Assembly: GCA_037102815.1 (NCBI GenBank)
Contig: BTPP01000006.1
Coordinates: 806,001 to 870,000 of the forward strand
Reading direction: 5' to 3'
DNA from: Neurospora intermedia
Taxonomy: Eukaryota; Ascomycota; Sordariomycetes; Sordariales; Sordariaceae
DNA: 64,000 nucleotides
The notes under the pieces are model-generated. The model saw only the letters and a list, made by a program, of their open reading frames with translations, had not been told where the DNA came from and ran no database searches. This document shows positions 51,148-60,192 of this stretch, in pieces. Position numbers and translations under genes: made by a program. How positions within the stretch are numbered: the stretch's first letter is position 1; every line of letters begins with the position of its first letter.

Positions 51148-51405
51148 TATTATAGGGCTTACTACCCGTAGTTGGAGTGACTAGTAGTCTCGCTAGTCCG
51201 AATTTTAACCGGCCGATAGTTAATACGACTAATTAGGTCGCTTACCGCTATAGTACTCCAGTAGCCTATACGCGCGCACGTCCCTTGAAAAGGATAGTTG
51301 GCTATACCCGCCTAGAAGGCGCTCTTTTACCCTCTTTTCTTCTTTATAGAACCTTATCGATTAATTAAGGCCAGCATTTGTGCTAACTGTGCTACACCCT
51401 TTACA
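51148..51405 (+). repeat. Right LTR (258 bp)
   Basis: It has the same length as the left LTR. The shared blocks TAATTAGGTCGCTT and GCGCGCACGTCCCTTGAAAA anchor the match. Here the inner (left) half is heavily A+T-shifted and the outer (right) end is better kept, the mirror image of the left LTR. Confidence 0.88.
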
Positions 51406-51608
51406 CTATAGGCCTACTTCGAAGCGAGGAAGGAGCGGCGGTTCTGTCTATAGCGGTCCAAATACTATTAATTGCGGAGCCCGAAATCCAAAAGAGGAAA
51501 TTTGGACATCGAGCTGAACTCGAGGCCCGTGCTTTCAGCTGCAAAAAGCCACTTTTTCCTTTGCAATTGAAATTTCTCCTCGACCATTGCGTACATTAAG
51601 GTGTATAG

Positions 51609-51651
51609 GGTACCAAAATGACGAGAAAAATAAGGCGGTCATTTTGGTACC
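51609..51651. repeat. Perfect 14-bp inverted repeat
   Basis: The arms GGTACCAAAATGAC (51609-51622) and its exact reverse complement (51638-51651) flank a 15-nt spacer. This could form a hairpin in RNA or be a fragment of a larger inverted-repeat element. I recognise no family. Confidence 0.75.
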
Positions 51652-51950
51652 GGTTGCACTGTGGTGCATGCTCCAATTTTTGAAAAAGAAGTAAAAGAAG
51701 ATAAAAAGAAGGATTTTGGTTGTAATCGCGCCTTCAACCCTAGGATTTCGGGAGGGGGTTAGGGTTAGGGTTGAAAGTTGAAAATTGAAAATTCGGAAAA
51801 AGAAAAAAATGAAAAGAAAAAATTTCAAATTTTTACATTTGAGTTTTTTTTCTTTTTTTTCTTTTTTTTCTTTTTTCTTTTTTCTTATTTCATCTAGCCT
51901 TTTAATAATATAAGTAAAGAAAAAAGCATCTCTTTTTAATAATTTGAGTT

Positions 51951-52034
51951 AGTTGCTCAATAAGCTTAGTGGCTTAATAGTTATTATATCACTCTAATAT
52001 TGTAGAGGTCATTTGTTCAATCCAGCTTAAAGTT
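51951..52034 (+). other. tRNA-like sequence, probably RIP-altered tRNA or SINE relic
   Basis: An A-box-like TAAGCTTAGTGG (51961-51972) and a B-box-like TGTTCAATCC (52014-52023) are spaced as in a tRNA. Between them an anticodon-arm-like hairpin CTCTA/TAGAG can be drawn, and the T-arm pairs at most positions. The acceptor stem pairs poorly and the whole is A+T-shifted like its surroundings. I infer a degraded tRNA or tRNA-derived SINE and do not assign an isotype. Confidence 0.35.
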
Positions 52035-52261
52035 AAGTTTTTATTCCAAAATAGATAAAAGATTATTCAAAAATAAGAATTAATAGTTAATATTAAATTA
52101 AAAATTAATAAAATAATTTAAAGTAGAAATTCTTTTATATATTAATAATTTTAATAAAAAGAAAATTTTAGAAAATATCTTTTTTATATTAGTAGAGGGA
52201 AGTAAATCTTCAAATTTCAATAAAAATTAACTTTTTATAGAAATTATTAGTATTAGAGTTA

Positions 52262-52412
52262 GTTAGGGTTAGGGTTAGCTAGGGTTAGGGTTAGCTCCGG
52301 GGGTGCAGGGGGCCGGCGGGAGGCCCCCGCTTGTGAATGGTTTCTTTACTTTAATAGGATATTAGGGTTAGGGTTAGTAGCCGGGGGTGTAGGGGGCCGG
52401 CGAGGCCCCCGT
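52262..52412 (+). repeat. Duplicated telomere-like TTAGGG runs with G+C-rich hairpins
   Basis: Short TTAGGG runs occur at about 52263-52292 and 52372-52378. Each is followed within a few bases by a near-copy of one unit: CCGGGGGTG(C/T)AGGGGGCCGGCG then GGCCCCCG. Each unit can form a hairpin with a 7-bp stem GGGGGCC/GGCCCCC and a loop of 7 or 5 nt. A further TTAGGG pair lies at about 51759-51771 without a hairpin. TTAGGG is the telomere repeat of filamentous fungi, so these resemble interstitial telomeric sequence. Confidence 0.8.
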
Positions 52413-52743
52413 ATATAAAAAGTATTGTTTAATATTAAAAGAATACTTTAGAGTATTTTTTAGTAATTTAAAGTAGGATAACTAATATTATTTAATTTAA
52501 ATTTTTATTTAATTTAGATTTTTATTTAATTTAGATTTTAAAACCTTCTATTACTTTAAAGTAGGGTAGATACATAGGCGTTTCACTGTCTTCGTTGGCT
52601 ACATTAGGCTCCGGCCAAGGAACGACTATTTTACCGATAGCTCTTCACCTTCTCTTACCACACCGACAACCACCATTTCGACAAATCCACAGACTCCAGC
52701 TTTGAAACCTCGGTATAACACGCACATCAAACAACACATCAAA

Positions 52744-53472
52744 ATGTCAACCTCCACCCCCACTTCCACCGCCATAATCGGCTCAACCGGCCTCGTCGGC
52801 TCCCACATACTCTCAACCCTCCTCACCTCCCCCACCACCTCCTCCCAAGTCCAAACCATCTCCCGCCGCGCGCCCGCCAACCCAACCAACTCCCCTCGCC
52901 TATCTCCCACCGTCAACGCCGATACCTCAACGTGGCCTACCCTCCTCTCCTCCCTGGTTCCCTTGCCGACCACCGTCATCTCCTCTCTGGGAACCACTCG
53001 CGTCGCGGCAGGCGGCATCGCTAACCAGTGGAAGATTGACCACGACCTCAACGTGGACCTAGCCAAAGCCGCCAAGCAAGCGGGCGTCAAGAATTTTGTC
53101 TTTATCTCGTCCGCGGGGACTAGGGGCGCTTTGAGCACCAAGGTGCCTTATTCGCAGATGAAGCGCGGGGTGGAGGATACGATTCAGTCTCTGGATTTCG
53201 AGCACGGCATCATCCTCAGGCCGGGCTTGATCTTGGGAGAGAGGGAGAAGGCGCAGCATGCGGGCCAGGGATTGTTGTATGGGCTGGTAAGGGGATTGGG
53301 GAGGTGGGTTAGCTTGGGCGTGCAGGATCGGTTTGCGCAGGAGGCGGAGGTGATTGCGAGGGCGGCGGTCAAGGCGGCGAAAATGGCGGAGGAGGGGAAG
53401 GCGCCGGGGAAGTGGTGGGTGTTGGAACAGGATGAAATTGTCAAGTTGGGGAGGGATGAGTGGAAGGAGTAA
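52744..53472 (+). CDS. fmp52: Fmp52-like NAD(P)-binding protein, mitochondrial outer membrane
   Basis: A 242-aa atypical SDR of the NAD(P)-binding Rossmann family similar to yeast Fmp52, found with mitochondria and the ER in yeast; biochemical role unknown. The dinucleotide-binding motif is GSTGLVGSH at residues 13-21. Other family marks are SSLGTTRVAAGG, the VDLAKAAKQAGVKNFVFISS strand-turn region, PYSQMKRGVE and ILRPGLILGER. It is a single exon. The ATG at 52744 (AAAATGTC context) starts just before the Rossmann fold; an in-frame ATG 14 codons upstream would add an unconserved extension. It is the first gene to the right of the RIP-affected block, with its start about 180 bases from the A+T-rich boundary. 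Confidence 0.9.
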   Translation: MSTSTPTSTAIIGSTGLVGSHILSTLLTSPTTSSQVQTISRRAPANPTNSPRLSPTVNADTSTWPTLLSSLVPLPTTVISSLGTTRVAAGGIANQWKIDHDLNVDLAKAAKQAGVKNFVFISSAGTRGALSTKVPYSQMKRGVEDTIQSLDFEHGIILRPGLILGEREKAQHAGQGLLYGLVRGLGRWVSLGVQDRFAQEAEVIARAAVKAAKMAEEGKAPGKWWVLEQDEIVKLGRDEWKE

Positions 53473-54313
53473 GGAGGGTGTTTGGGAAGAGATTCATTAC
53501 GGGATGTGACGTGGGAAAGAAGGGAATCGATCAGCCACTAAGTTTTCAATAAGTGTCCAGCTCGAAGGGGCCCATAGATCATGAAGGTAATACCAGGTGG
53601 TGAAGAGGGTAGTGGTGCATAAATGAACACAGACCAGGCGTTGAGCACGATGCAGATTTGACTTCAAGCGGGAGTAGCAGTTGTGGTTGTTCAAGGGTGT
53701 GCTGTTTGTGTAAATTATGATGTTAAACTGATCTCCCCAACCCATTTCGTATCTCGAGTATCTTGAAACCAAGACTTGAAAGCATCGATGAGATGCCTGG
53801 ATTTCGTTTCTGATGTCCCTCAAAATCCCCTCTGATGATTTTGCGCCAGTTTTGCTATAAAAAGAAAAGAAGAAAGAAAGAAAAAGAAAGAGAAAAAAGG
53901 CCACAAAGACAGTCGAATGAACCCACTGATTATACCACTCGGATACCATGACTCTTGCGGATTCCCTTCGTAGGAGTTTGCCTCCTACCGTATCCGTCTC
54001 TCTGATTGCGACCGTATAAAAAAAATCCCATTGTCCCGCCAAGTTCCCTCTCAAACGCCATTTCCAAATGCCTTTGTTCGTGTGATTGTTGTATGGATGT
54101 AAAAGCCGAAAAAAAAAAAAAAAAAAAAAAAAAAAGTTCCCATGTGTGTCTCGGAAATGATGATGGAAGGTAGCCGTGAGGCGAACAGATCCCTCGACTT
54201 GCCGGCCGTAACGACCATGTCTGATTCCGCAACTGTTCACCTGCCATTGACCGTCTGAAGGTCTTCTCAAACCGGTAGAGAAACCAAGGGCTCCACAAGA
54301 CGCAAAATCCCCT
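53473..54313. other. Convergent 3' region fmp52 / TFIIE beta
   Basis: No gene is called. It contains a 27-nt poly-A run (54109-54135), which produces a poly-Phe stretch in the long minus-strand frame 53497-54270. A purine-rich AAAG run lies near 53865-53900. Confidence 0.6.
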
Positions 54314-55222
54314 TTACCGCTTCATGTGGCTGTAATCCTTGAGCAAATGCTCCATGTGCGTATTCGTCGCCTTGCCCGTCCTCCTCTGCGCCCTCTTCTT
54401 CTTCTCCGCCTTCGGCGCAGCCGTCATCTTATCCCTCGGATCCTCGCTCGCCGGCTTCTGCGACGCGGCCTTGAGTCGCTGAACAATCGTATCGGTTCCC
54501 GGCACCTCGACCTTCTGCCACATGACCTTTAGCTCCGGATCGACCTCGTGGAACAAGCTGGGATCATCCAGCCAGACATAGCGCGGCGAGCCTTCCTTCT
54601 TGACACGGATCACCAGAATCTTGTGCTCCGCCTCGAGCTCGTTGATGGCCTTCTCGCAATCGGGCCAGCCGTCCTTGAGCTCCTTCACACCCACACAGCT
54701 CGCGTCTGTCTTCTTCTGTAGGTAGGCCAGCAGCTGTGTCTTGTTCCGGACGCCGGGCACCTTGGGCCGGTGTAGATACGTCCCGCTCTGCCAAGTCTGC
54801 TCGCTCAAGTTCGGGTCGGGAATCCACTGAATCTCGCGCGTGCGGCGCATCGCTTCAACGAACTCCTCCTGGTACGACGGGCTCCAGTGCAGGCCCGAAA
54901 GGTGGCCCAAGATTTCCAGGTACGTGCGCGGCTCATCTTTGCCGCGCAGCCAGGCGATAGCGTATGTGACCTGTGTGATGATGTTGAGGCCGGTACCGGT
55001 GGCAGCCGGCTGCGAGTACACGATGTTGTGTGCGGGCGTGTCGACGCGGTCTGCCGCCTTGCGAGGGGTGCCGTTGCCGGCAGCGACGGCCGAGGCGACG
55101 GAGCCGACCGAGGGTGACGGCGATGGCGGGGCGAGAGCGCGCTTGGTGCCCGCCAGCTTCGAGGAAGCGGCGGACATGCTGCTCATAAACGACGCCTGCT
55201 GACGCTCGAGTGAGCTCGACAT
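54314..55222 (-). CDS. tfa2: Transcription initiation factor IIE subunit beta (Tfa2)
   Basis: TFIIE beta pairs with TFIIE alpha in the RNA polymerase II preinitiation complex and recruits TFIIH. The single-exon product is 302 aa. A Ser/Ala/Pro-rich N-terminus is followed by two winged-helix segments (about 80-230): IITQVTYAIAWLRGKDEPRT, LLAYLQKKTDASCVGVKEL and WPDCEKAINELEAEHKILVI with YVWLDDPSL after it. The C-terminus is basic (KAEKKKRAQRRTGKATNTHM), as usual for the family. I chose ATG 55222 (MSSSLERQQ) because the frame above it (to 55408) is compositionally unlike family N-termini. The promoter side contains a GGGGCT tandem repeat near 55507-55540. Confidence 0.9.
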   Translation of the reverse strand: MSSSLERQQASFMSSMSAASSKLAGTKRALAPPSPSPSVGSVASAVAAGNGTPRKAADRVDTPAHNIVYSQPAATGTGLNIITQVTYAIAWLRGKDEPRTYLEILGHLSGLHWSPSYQEEFVEAMRRTREIQWIPDPNLSEQTWQSGTYLHRPKVPGVRNKTQLLAYLQKKTDASCVGVKELKDGWPDCEKAINELEAEHKILVIRVKKEGSPRYVWLDDPSLFHEVDPELKVMWQKVEVPGTDTIVQRLKAASQKPASEDPRDKMTAAPKAEKKKRAQRRTGKATNTHMEHLLKDYSHMKR

Positions 55223-56705
55223 CGTGGGCAATTCGAAAGTCGGTCGGTCTGGCAGGTGACAATAAAGTTTCGGGTCGGTGTTCAGAAGGAGTACCGGTAC
55301 AAGTGTTGTCGGGGCGTTCAGAGTCGCTTTCAAAGAGGCTTTGTCGGTGGTTCGTAAAGGTAGAGAGGTCTGATGCGTGGGCGGTTTTTCGTCGTTGAAA
55401 GGGAACAAAAATGACGACTGATTTTCTTGTGCAAGTCGGTCGCAGGATACTATGTAAATGCAGTGGAATCATTGACGGAGTGCCCATGCGTCGGGCAGGT
55501 TGGAACTTACGGCTGGGGCTGGGGCTGGGGTTGGGGTTCCAGATGCCGCTAGCCACGGCACGGTGATTCGCTATGGGGTACGGGGTACCTAAATTTGAGG
55601 GGCGTGTGCAACTGCAGTGGTGCCGCTTCAGCCTTGCAAGTGATCCTCACGAAGGGATGCGACTTCCCGATTCGCTTGGTGGTTTGCGTTTCGATTTAAA
55701 TTTTAAGGTACCTTAACTTATTGTTCCTTGCCGAGTTGATATCTCCTCCCTGAAGAAACCCTAACTTATTGTAGTTCACCATCATTACTGAGCAACACGA
55801 TGTGCAAACCCTCATCAAGGTGGATGGAAGACGAAAGAAGTACCTGGTACCTTACATGTGAGAAGCAAAGGCCACGACTCCCAGGCAAGGCTCGTTTCGC
55901 GCGGCTTCACCTACAAGAAATTTACATGTGACGAGAATTAGCACTTCAAGTTTGCGTGAGGGCGAACATATACACATTTGAGTTGAGATGGCAGTTCCAA
56001 ACATTGACCTGTGGATTCCAATCTACAACCATTGTGTCTCCCTTTAAGATAGGGATAGAAGCATCGATGCTCGTTGTAAGCAAATGCAACTTCTATTAAC
56101 AGACGAACTCTGGGGGCAACGTTATGTTCGTAAATGAACCGCTGGCTGACGAGAGACGTTCGACAATGTGGACTATGTCAAAGCAGGTGCATCAAAGGGT
56201 ACTTCGGTGCTATGTTCATGTACCGTCTCTATTACAATTGGGTAGTAACGACCAATGTATGTTCATTTCCATAATGATCCCTCTCTGTTCCCATATATCC
56301 TAACACCTAGTTAAAGGGTGAAGTGATCTGTTCTTCACAGCGAAAGAAGCAATCAGGCTCGCTCAACACACATCTCCATTTCATGGTGTTTCATGTCCGT
56401 CGAGATGGGGTGAAGGATAGCCCGCCGGTAAAGAAAAGAGCTCGATGATGCCTTGGCTTCACTTGGAACAATAGTTGCGCAAGGATCGTCGTTGAGGTGT
56501 TGCAGACTCTTGATCATGAAAAGTCATTGAAATGCTTCCCGTAGATTCTTGGTGGCCGCGTGTGTTTGGGCAGGGTTTCCTGATCCTTTCCCCGGAGTCT
56601 GCAACGGAGAAAGTATCTCGTCTCTTCGGACCCTCCGTGCCTCCCACGGCGTGGTTCGACAGCCGATAGGTCAGTAAGCAACCGGAAGATTTGCGATGGA
56701 TGCGT
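55223..56705. other. Intergenic region between TFIIE beta and cytochrome b5 genes
   Basis: It holds the tfa2 promoter and the cytochrome b5 3' UTR; both genes run on the minus strand. A (GGGGCT)n run lies at about 55511-55540. No gene is seen in the 1.1 kb between about 55.6 and 56.7 kb. Confidence 0.55.
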
Positions 56706-57375
56706 TTAAGCGCTGGGGCCAGTGGCGCCCTGCTGGGCCTGGAGGTACTGGTAGGCAGCGAAGCCAGCAAGACCACCAAGGACGAGGACGGCGTAGAGGC
56801 CAATGCCGAGACCGGTGGCAGTGCCAGTCTGAGCAGCGGGAGCAAGAGAACTGGGAAGGGGAGCCTTGGGCTTGGGGTCACCGGCCTGTTGGTTGAAAAG
56901 AGCAACATGTCAGTTGACATTGATCTATCATCACATGCGAATGGCATCCAAAGCCATGTATGTTCTCTCTTACCTGGCGCTTCAAGGTGCCGACAAGGAG
57001 GGGCTCAAGGGCTTCGCGGGCCTCGTCAGAGTGACCGACATCCTCGAAAGCCTCGGTCGAGTCCTGGCCAGCGACGTCAAGGAGAACCTCCTCGCCACCG
57101 CTGTGTATCACGAAAAGAAACCCAGGTTAGCACATGTTTCCCCATTCTAGATGCCGAGTGTCCAATGCGGGGAGGCGGAAAGTTGGGGATCGGGGGGCGT
57201 GACTGGAACGCAAGGGACGTGCTATGAGTGCGGCACAGGCACAGAAGACGGGACAAACTTACGGGTGCTCGTCGACGAACTTGGTGATGTCGTACACCTT
57301 GTCGTGGATCACGACGTAGAGGTCCTTCTTGGTGTTGTGCTCGGCAACATCCTGGTAGGTGAACTCGGCGGACAT
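56706..57375 (-). CDS. Cytochrome b5, tail-anchored
   Basis: A microsomal-type cytochrome b5, an ER electron carrier for fatty-acid desaturases, sterol enzymes and P450s. Exons are 57375-57263, 57100-56974 and 56885-56706; introns of 162 and 88 nt give 139 aa. The haem-binding domain occupies about residues 5-80, with axial His in HPGG (His37) and in GHSDEA (about residue 61), and the family marks [15 protein letters not shown]. Intron 1 splits the Pro codon of HPGG. A Pro/Ala linker leads to a C-terminal hydrophobic anchor (about 107-130, [20 protein letters not shown]) and a short polar tail, so it should be tail-anchored. Confidence 0.93.
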
Positions 57376-58336
57376 CTTGACGGTGTTGTGGGATTTCTTT
57401 TTGGACAGGTGGTTGATAGCATCAGCACAGTCTCTGATAACCGATTGACAGGCCAGAAGAGGACCCAATTCGGGCCATTGCGCGCTTCGTAACTTACCCT
57501 GTGAATCGGATGGGCGGGAGGACCGAGATGACGCTGGAAGCAATGATCGTGGAGGAAAAGTTAACGCCGGCGACGAGGTGCAAAGAACAGAAAGGGGGAA
57601 GAGGAAAAAGTCGAGATAAAAAATGGTTTCACGGGGGACTGACTGGATCGACTGGAGGGGACCTGGGGGCATAAGCAACAAGACCTCCACTGCCCTGGCT
57701 CCTGGGTACTGCGACGGAGATAGCTTGACAAGCCTAAAATCGAAACAACGCAGCCTTCTGAGGTAGCTAGACCGAATCAGAAACAGGCAAAATACGCAGA
57801 GGCGTGTGATTGGCGCAAACGTGTGCGCTCAACAAGACTCCTCCGAGTCAAAATTGTGGCCACTGCGTCAACACCGACCGGGAACATCCCACGGCACCCA
57901 CGGGTATGCGACTCGGTTCCATCGCCCCGTTGCGTCGCGAGCATCTCCCACCTTTTTCAGGTTTTTGTTTTTCCAGCTCCCGTAGCACTCATTCATATGT
58001 GTGGCAAGTGTGTAGCACTCGAGACACCCGTCCCCTCTTCGTTATTTAGTGCTGGGTGAGGGGAAATCGCCGAGACAAGTTTCCGTTCTTAGAGCAATGT
58101 TGCGGGACCCGTTCAACCAATTCCCCACAGCTGTAACATCGGGCAGCGATCACGGACACACCCGAAGTCCCGAACAGCCGCTGACACAGCAAACATGAGT
58201 GAGCTGCCCGTGCTCTTCCTTCTTTGGTTCTTCTATACTGACTTAAATTTGGTTTGGCCACTGCCAGCAGTGCTCCCCCTCTCTCCTTCCTACTACCTAG
58301 GCTTATATTACTCAGGTCCATCCTTCCATATACCCA
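57376..58336. other. Intergenic region cytochrome b5 / capping protein
   Basis: It holds the cytochrome b5 promoter and leader and the capping-protein 3' UTR; both genes run on the minus strand. No gene is seen. Confidence 0.55.
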
Positions 58337-59492
58337 TTACCGCCTAGAGCTTCCACCACCGATATCCTGTCCCAGGCGATAGCTGGCGACCTTGTCCCAC
58401 TCGATTTTCTGTCTCGTCACCGGCAGCTGTCTTCTCAAGCCCTTGAAAGCGCCCTCGCTGAGGCTTGTGAAGCTCTTGTTTAACTCCTCCTGGTACTTCT
58501 TCTCGTTCACCGAGATCTCCTTGGCAATGCCGCTGCCGGTGCCCGACGACACGGTCGCGGTGACTGTCTTGTTAGTCAACAAACGCACGTTTCCGTCCTC
58601 GTAGTAGTGCACGTCGACCTTGATGGAGCCCTCAATGGAGTTGTTGGATGGGTCGTAGATGTATAGCGAGCGCCAACGTCCGTTCCTGTTACCTCGTGTT
58701 AACACAAAAGGCGGGTAATATGCGACAAGGCGATCGGCTCCGTTCCGAAGCGACATACCAGAAGTTGTTCGGGCTGTACTTGTTCGCGACAATGACAACC
58801 GCGATTTTGGAGTCATTCTCTATCGGGTACGCGCCATAGGCGGCGTTAGGAAAGTGCTCCTTGACGTAGGCTGAAAGCCCCTTGACCGTGGATTTCCTGC
58901 AACTGGTATCAGCCCTGCCCTTCGCTCCTCAAATGTTGCGTGGGTTCTTGTTTTCCTTACACCAGGTCGGTCTGTTCGCCTTCTAGGACGTGACTCTGAA
59001 CATCGCTGGCTTTCTGTAGTCGCTTGGGTTATTGACTTGTTCCATGTGTCGCTGTTTTCCATTGGCTGCTCAGTGGGCTGGCTAACCTGAGTAATGTGGT
59101 CGTAGGCGAAGCTCGAGGAGCTCTCGACGTCGTAGTAACGACCATCCTCCAGAGAACTATGAGAGCTAATGATAACAGGTTGGCTACCACCGGGGAGCTT
59201 CACCGTCGTGAACTGTTCCTCGTTGTACTTTTGGAACGCCGGTCCAAGCTCGTTCAGCAGATTAGGGGTCGAGCTAGTAAGGGCCTTGATGTCTGAAAGC
59301 TCGGAATCGTTAGAAAGTAGGGTCGCGATCCAAGGCCGAAGGGGAATATCGTGCCTGCAACAACATCGGCGAGCTGTACGTCAACATGTCAGCATACGCA
59401 ATTCGGCTCGTTGGTGTCGGTGTAGGATGCGCACCTCGCCAGGGGGAGCTCCCTCAACGAAGGAGGACACAATCTCCTTGTGCGACGCCATG
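58337..59492 (-). CDS. cap1: F-actin capping protein alpha subunit (apparent one-base frameshift)
   Basis: Forms the heterodimer that caps actin filament barbed ends. Exons are 59492-59435, 59373-59355, 59292-59087, 59013-58961, 58896-58759 and 58685-58337. Intron lengths are 61, 62, 73, 64 and 73 nt. Marks include LPGGSQPVIISSHSSL, WNGRWRSLYIYDP and VHYYEDGNVRLLTNK; the C-terminal actin-binding segment GLRRQLPVTRQKIEWDK matches the family. Two oddities exist. Intron 2 would start with GC (CAG then GCACGA), a rare GC-AG intron. Exon 1 contains three A (59460-59462, plus strand) where two would keep frame; as read, translation stops after 12 codons. Total length is 823 nt, one over a multiple of three; corrected it is 273 aa. 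I infer a consensus error. Confidence 0.88.
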
Positions 59493-59693
59493 GTTCCGTG
59501 CTCTAATGGTAATTAAAAGGAAATAGACAGGATTAAAAAGGTTTTTCGGCGTTCTTTACTTGTGGGTTGGTAGATTTGTTGTATATTAGTTGGTGAAGCT
59601 GGTATCGATCAACGGTACCACGCTGCTAGAGATGATGGAGCTGCGCCTTGGGCATGTCCGCCGCCGTCCGTCAGTGGGACGGGAGCATGGAAT

Positions 59694-59756
59694 GAGGCGG
59701 GCTATAGACAGACTACCCCCCTTCCCTATATCTAGACTACTTAACCGCTTAGGGCA
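59694..59756 (+). repeat. Left terminal inverted repeat of the MITE
   Basis: 63 bp, an exact reverse complement of 60130-60192. The match ends at CTTAGGGCA; the next base differs. Confidence 0.93.
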
Positions 59757-60129
59757 AGGCTTCTCAGCTTTTCTCCGCCGTACAAGAAAAAGGTTTTGCA
59801 ACAGGCCAAAGAAGTGCAGAATCCTCAGTCTTCGGGTAGGGCAATGCACTTTCACCAAATACACTCCCTCGAAAGAAAAAAAAAAAAAAAGAAAAAAAAA
59901 AGGAATGACGGAGAGGGAATGGGTTTAGTCAGACTTAGGTCTCAACCAAGCGAAAACTTCAATGTAAGTGTTTTGGCATACATCTTCCTGATACGAATGA
60001 AAAGAGAAGTGACCAACTATTTCTTAGAGGAATTTGCGAAAATGACTGATCGTGAGCTAACGGACTTCCACTTTATTTTCGTAGCGGGATGTTAGCAATT
60101 GAAGAGATCAGTCAAATTCCTCAGAACCA

Positions 60130-60192
60130 TGCCCTAAGCGGTTAAGTAGTCTAGATATAGGGAAGGGGGGTAGTCTGTCTATAGCCCGCCTC
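60130..60192 (-). repeat. Right terminal inverted repeat of the MITE
   Basis: 63 bp, an exact reverse complement of the left arm, ending AGCCCGCCTC next to the second copy of the 9-bp target duplication. Confidence 0.93.

Larger units (their letters stand above)
43945..51405 (+). mobile_element. RIP-degraded Ty3/gypsy chromovirus (LTR retrotransposon fossil)
   Basis: A 7461-bp element with two 258-bp LTRs. It is bounded by CCATG on the left and CTATA on the right, which agree as a 5-bp target duplication once RIP-type transitions are allowed. A polypurine tract (about 51128-51143, AGGGAGGAGGGGG core) lies just before the right LTR. Traces of parts occur in Ty3/gypsy order on the plus strand: gag with a zinc-knuckle trace (about 44.5-45.6 kb), protease (45.7-46.1), reverse transcriptase (46.5-47.1), RNase H (47.3-47.6), integrase (48.1-49.0) and a chromodomain-like trace (about 49.2-49.4), hence the chromovirus call. 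The interior is A+T-rich and TpA-rich from RIP. It looks whole in layout but is broken in a great many places, with no long open frame. Age cannot be read from LTR divergence because RIP dominates it. Confidence 0.88.
51406..52743. other. A+T-rich non-coding tail between retroelement and fmp52
   Basis: No gene is seen. After about 200 bases of mixed composition the DNA becomes A+T-rich until about 52560, then returns to normal in front of fmp52. It contains a 14-bp inverted repeat, a T/C run at 51846-51890, a tRNA-like stretch, and three places with TTAGGG runs, two of which adjoin G+C-rich hairpins (separate entries). It could be the remains of older RIP-altered repeats. Confidence 0.55.
59694..60192. 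mobile_element. MITE with 63-bp perfect TIRs, Mutator-like
   Basis: A 499-bp non-autonomous DNA element. The terminal inverted repeats (59694-59756 and 60130-60192) are 63 bp and identical, beginning GAGGCGGGCTATAGACAG. The 9-bp word GCATGGAAT flanks both ends (59685-59693 and 60193-60201), a clear target-site duplication; a tenth base (G) also matches. A 9-bp duplication with long inverted repeats is the hallmark of Mutator-like (MULE) transposons. The interior of about 370 bp has an A-rich run (about 59877-59901) and no transposase frame. There is no RIP signature. It lies about 200 bp upstream of the capping-protein start and 415 bp beyond the E1 beta stop. Confidence 0.9.

Noticed and set aside
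53497-54270. 257-codon minus-strand frame with poly-Phe
   Set aside because: Created by the poly-A run at 54109-54135 between two convergent genes.
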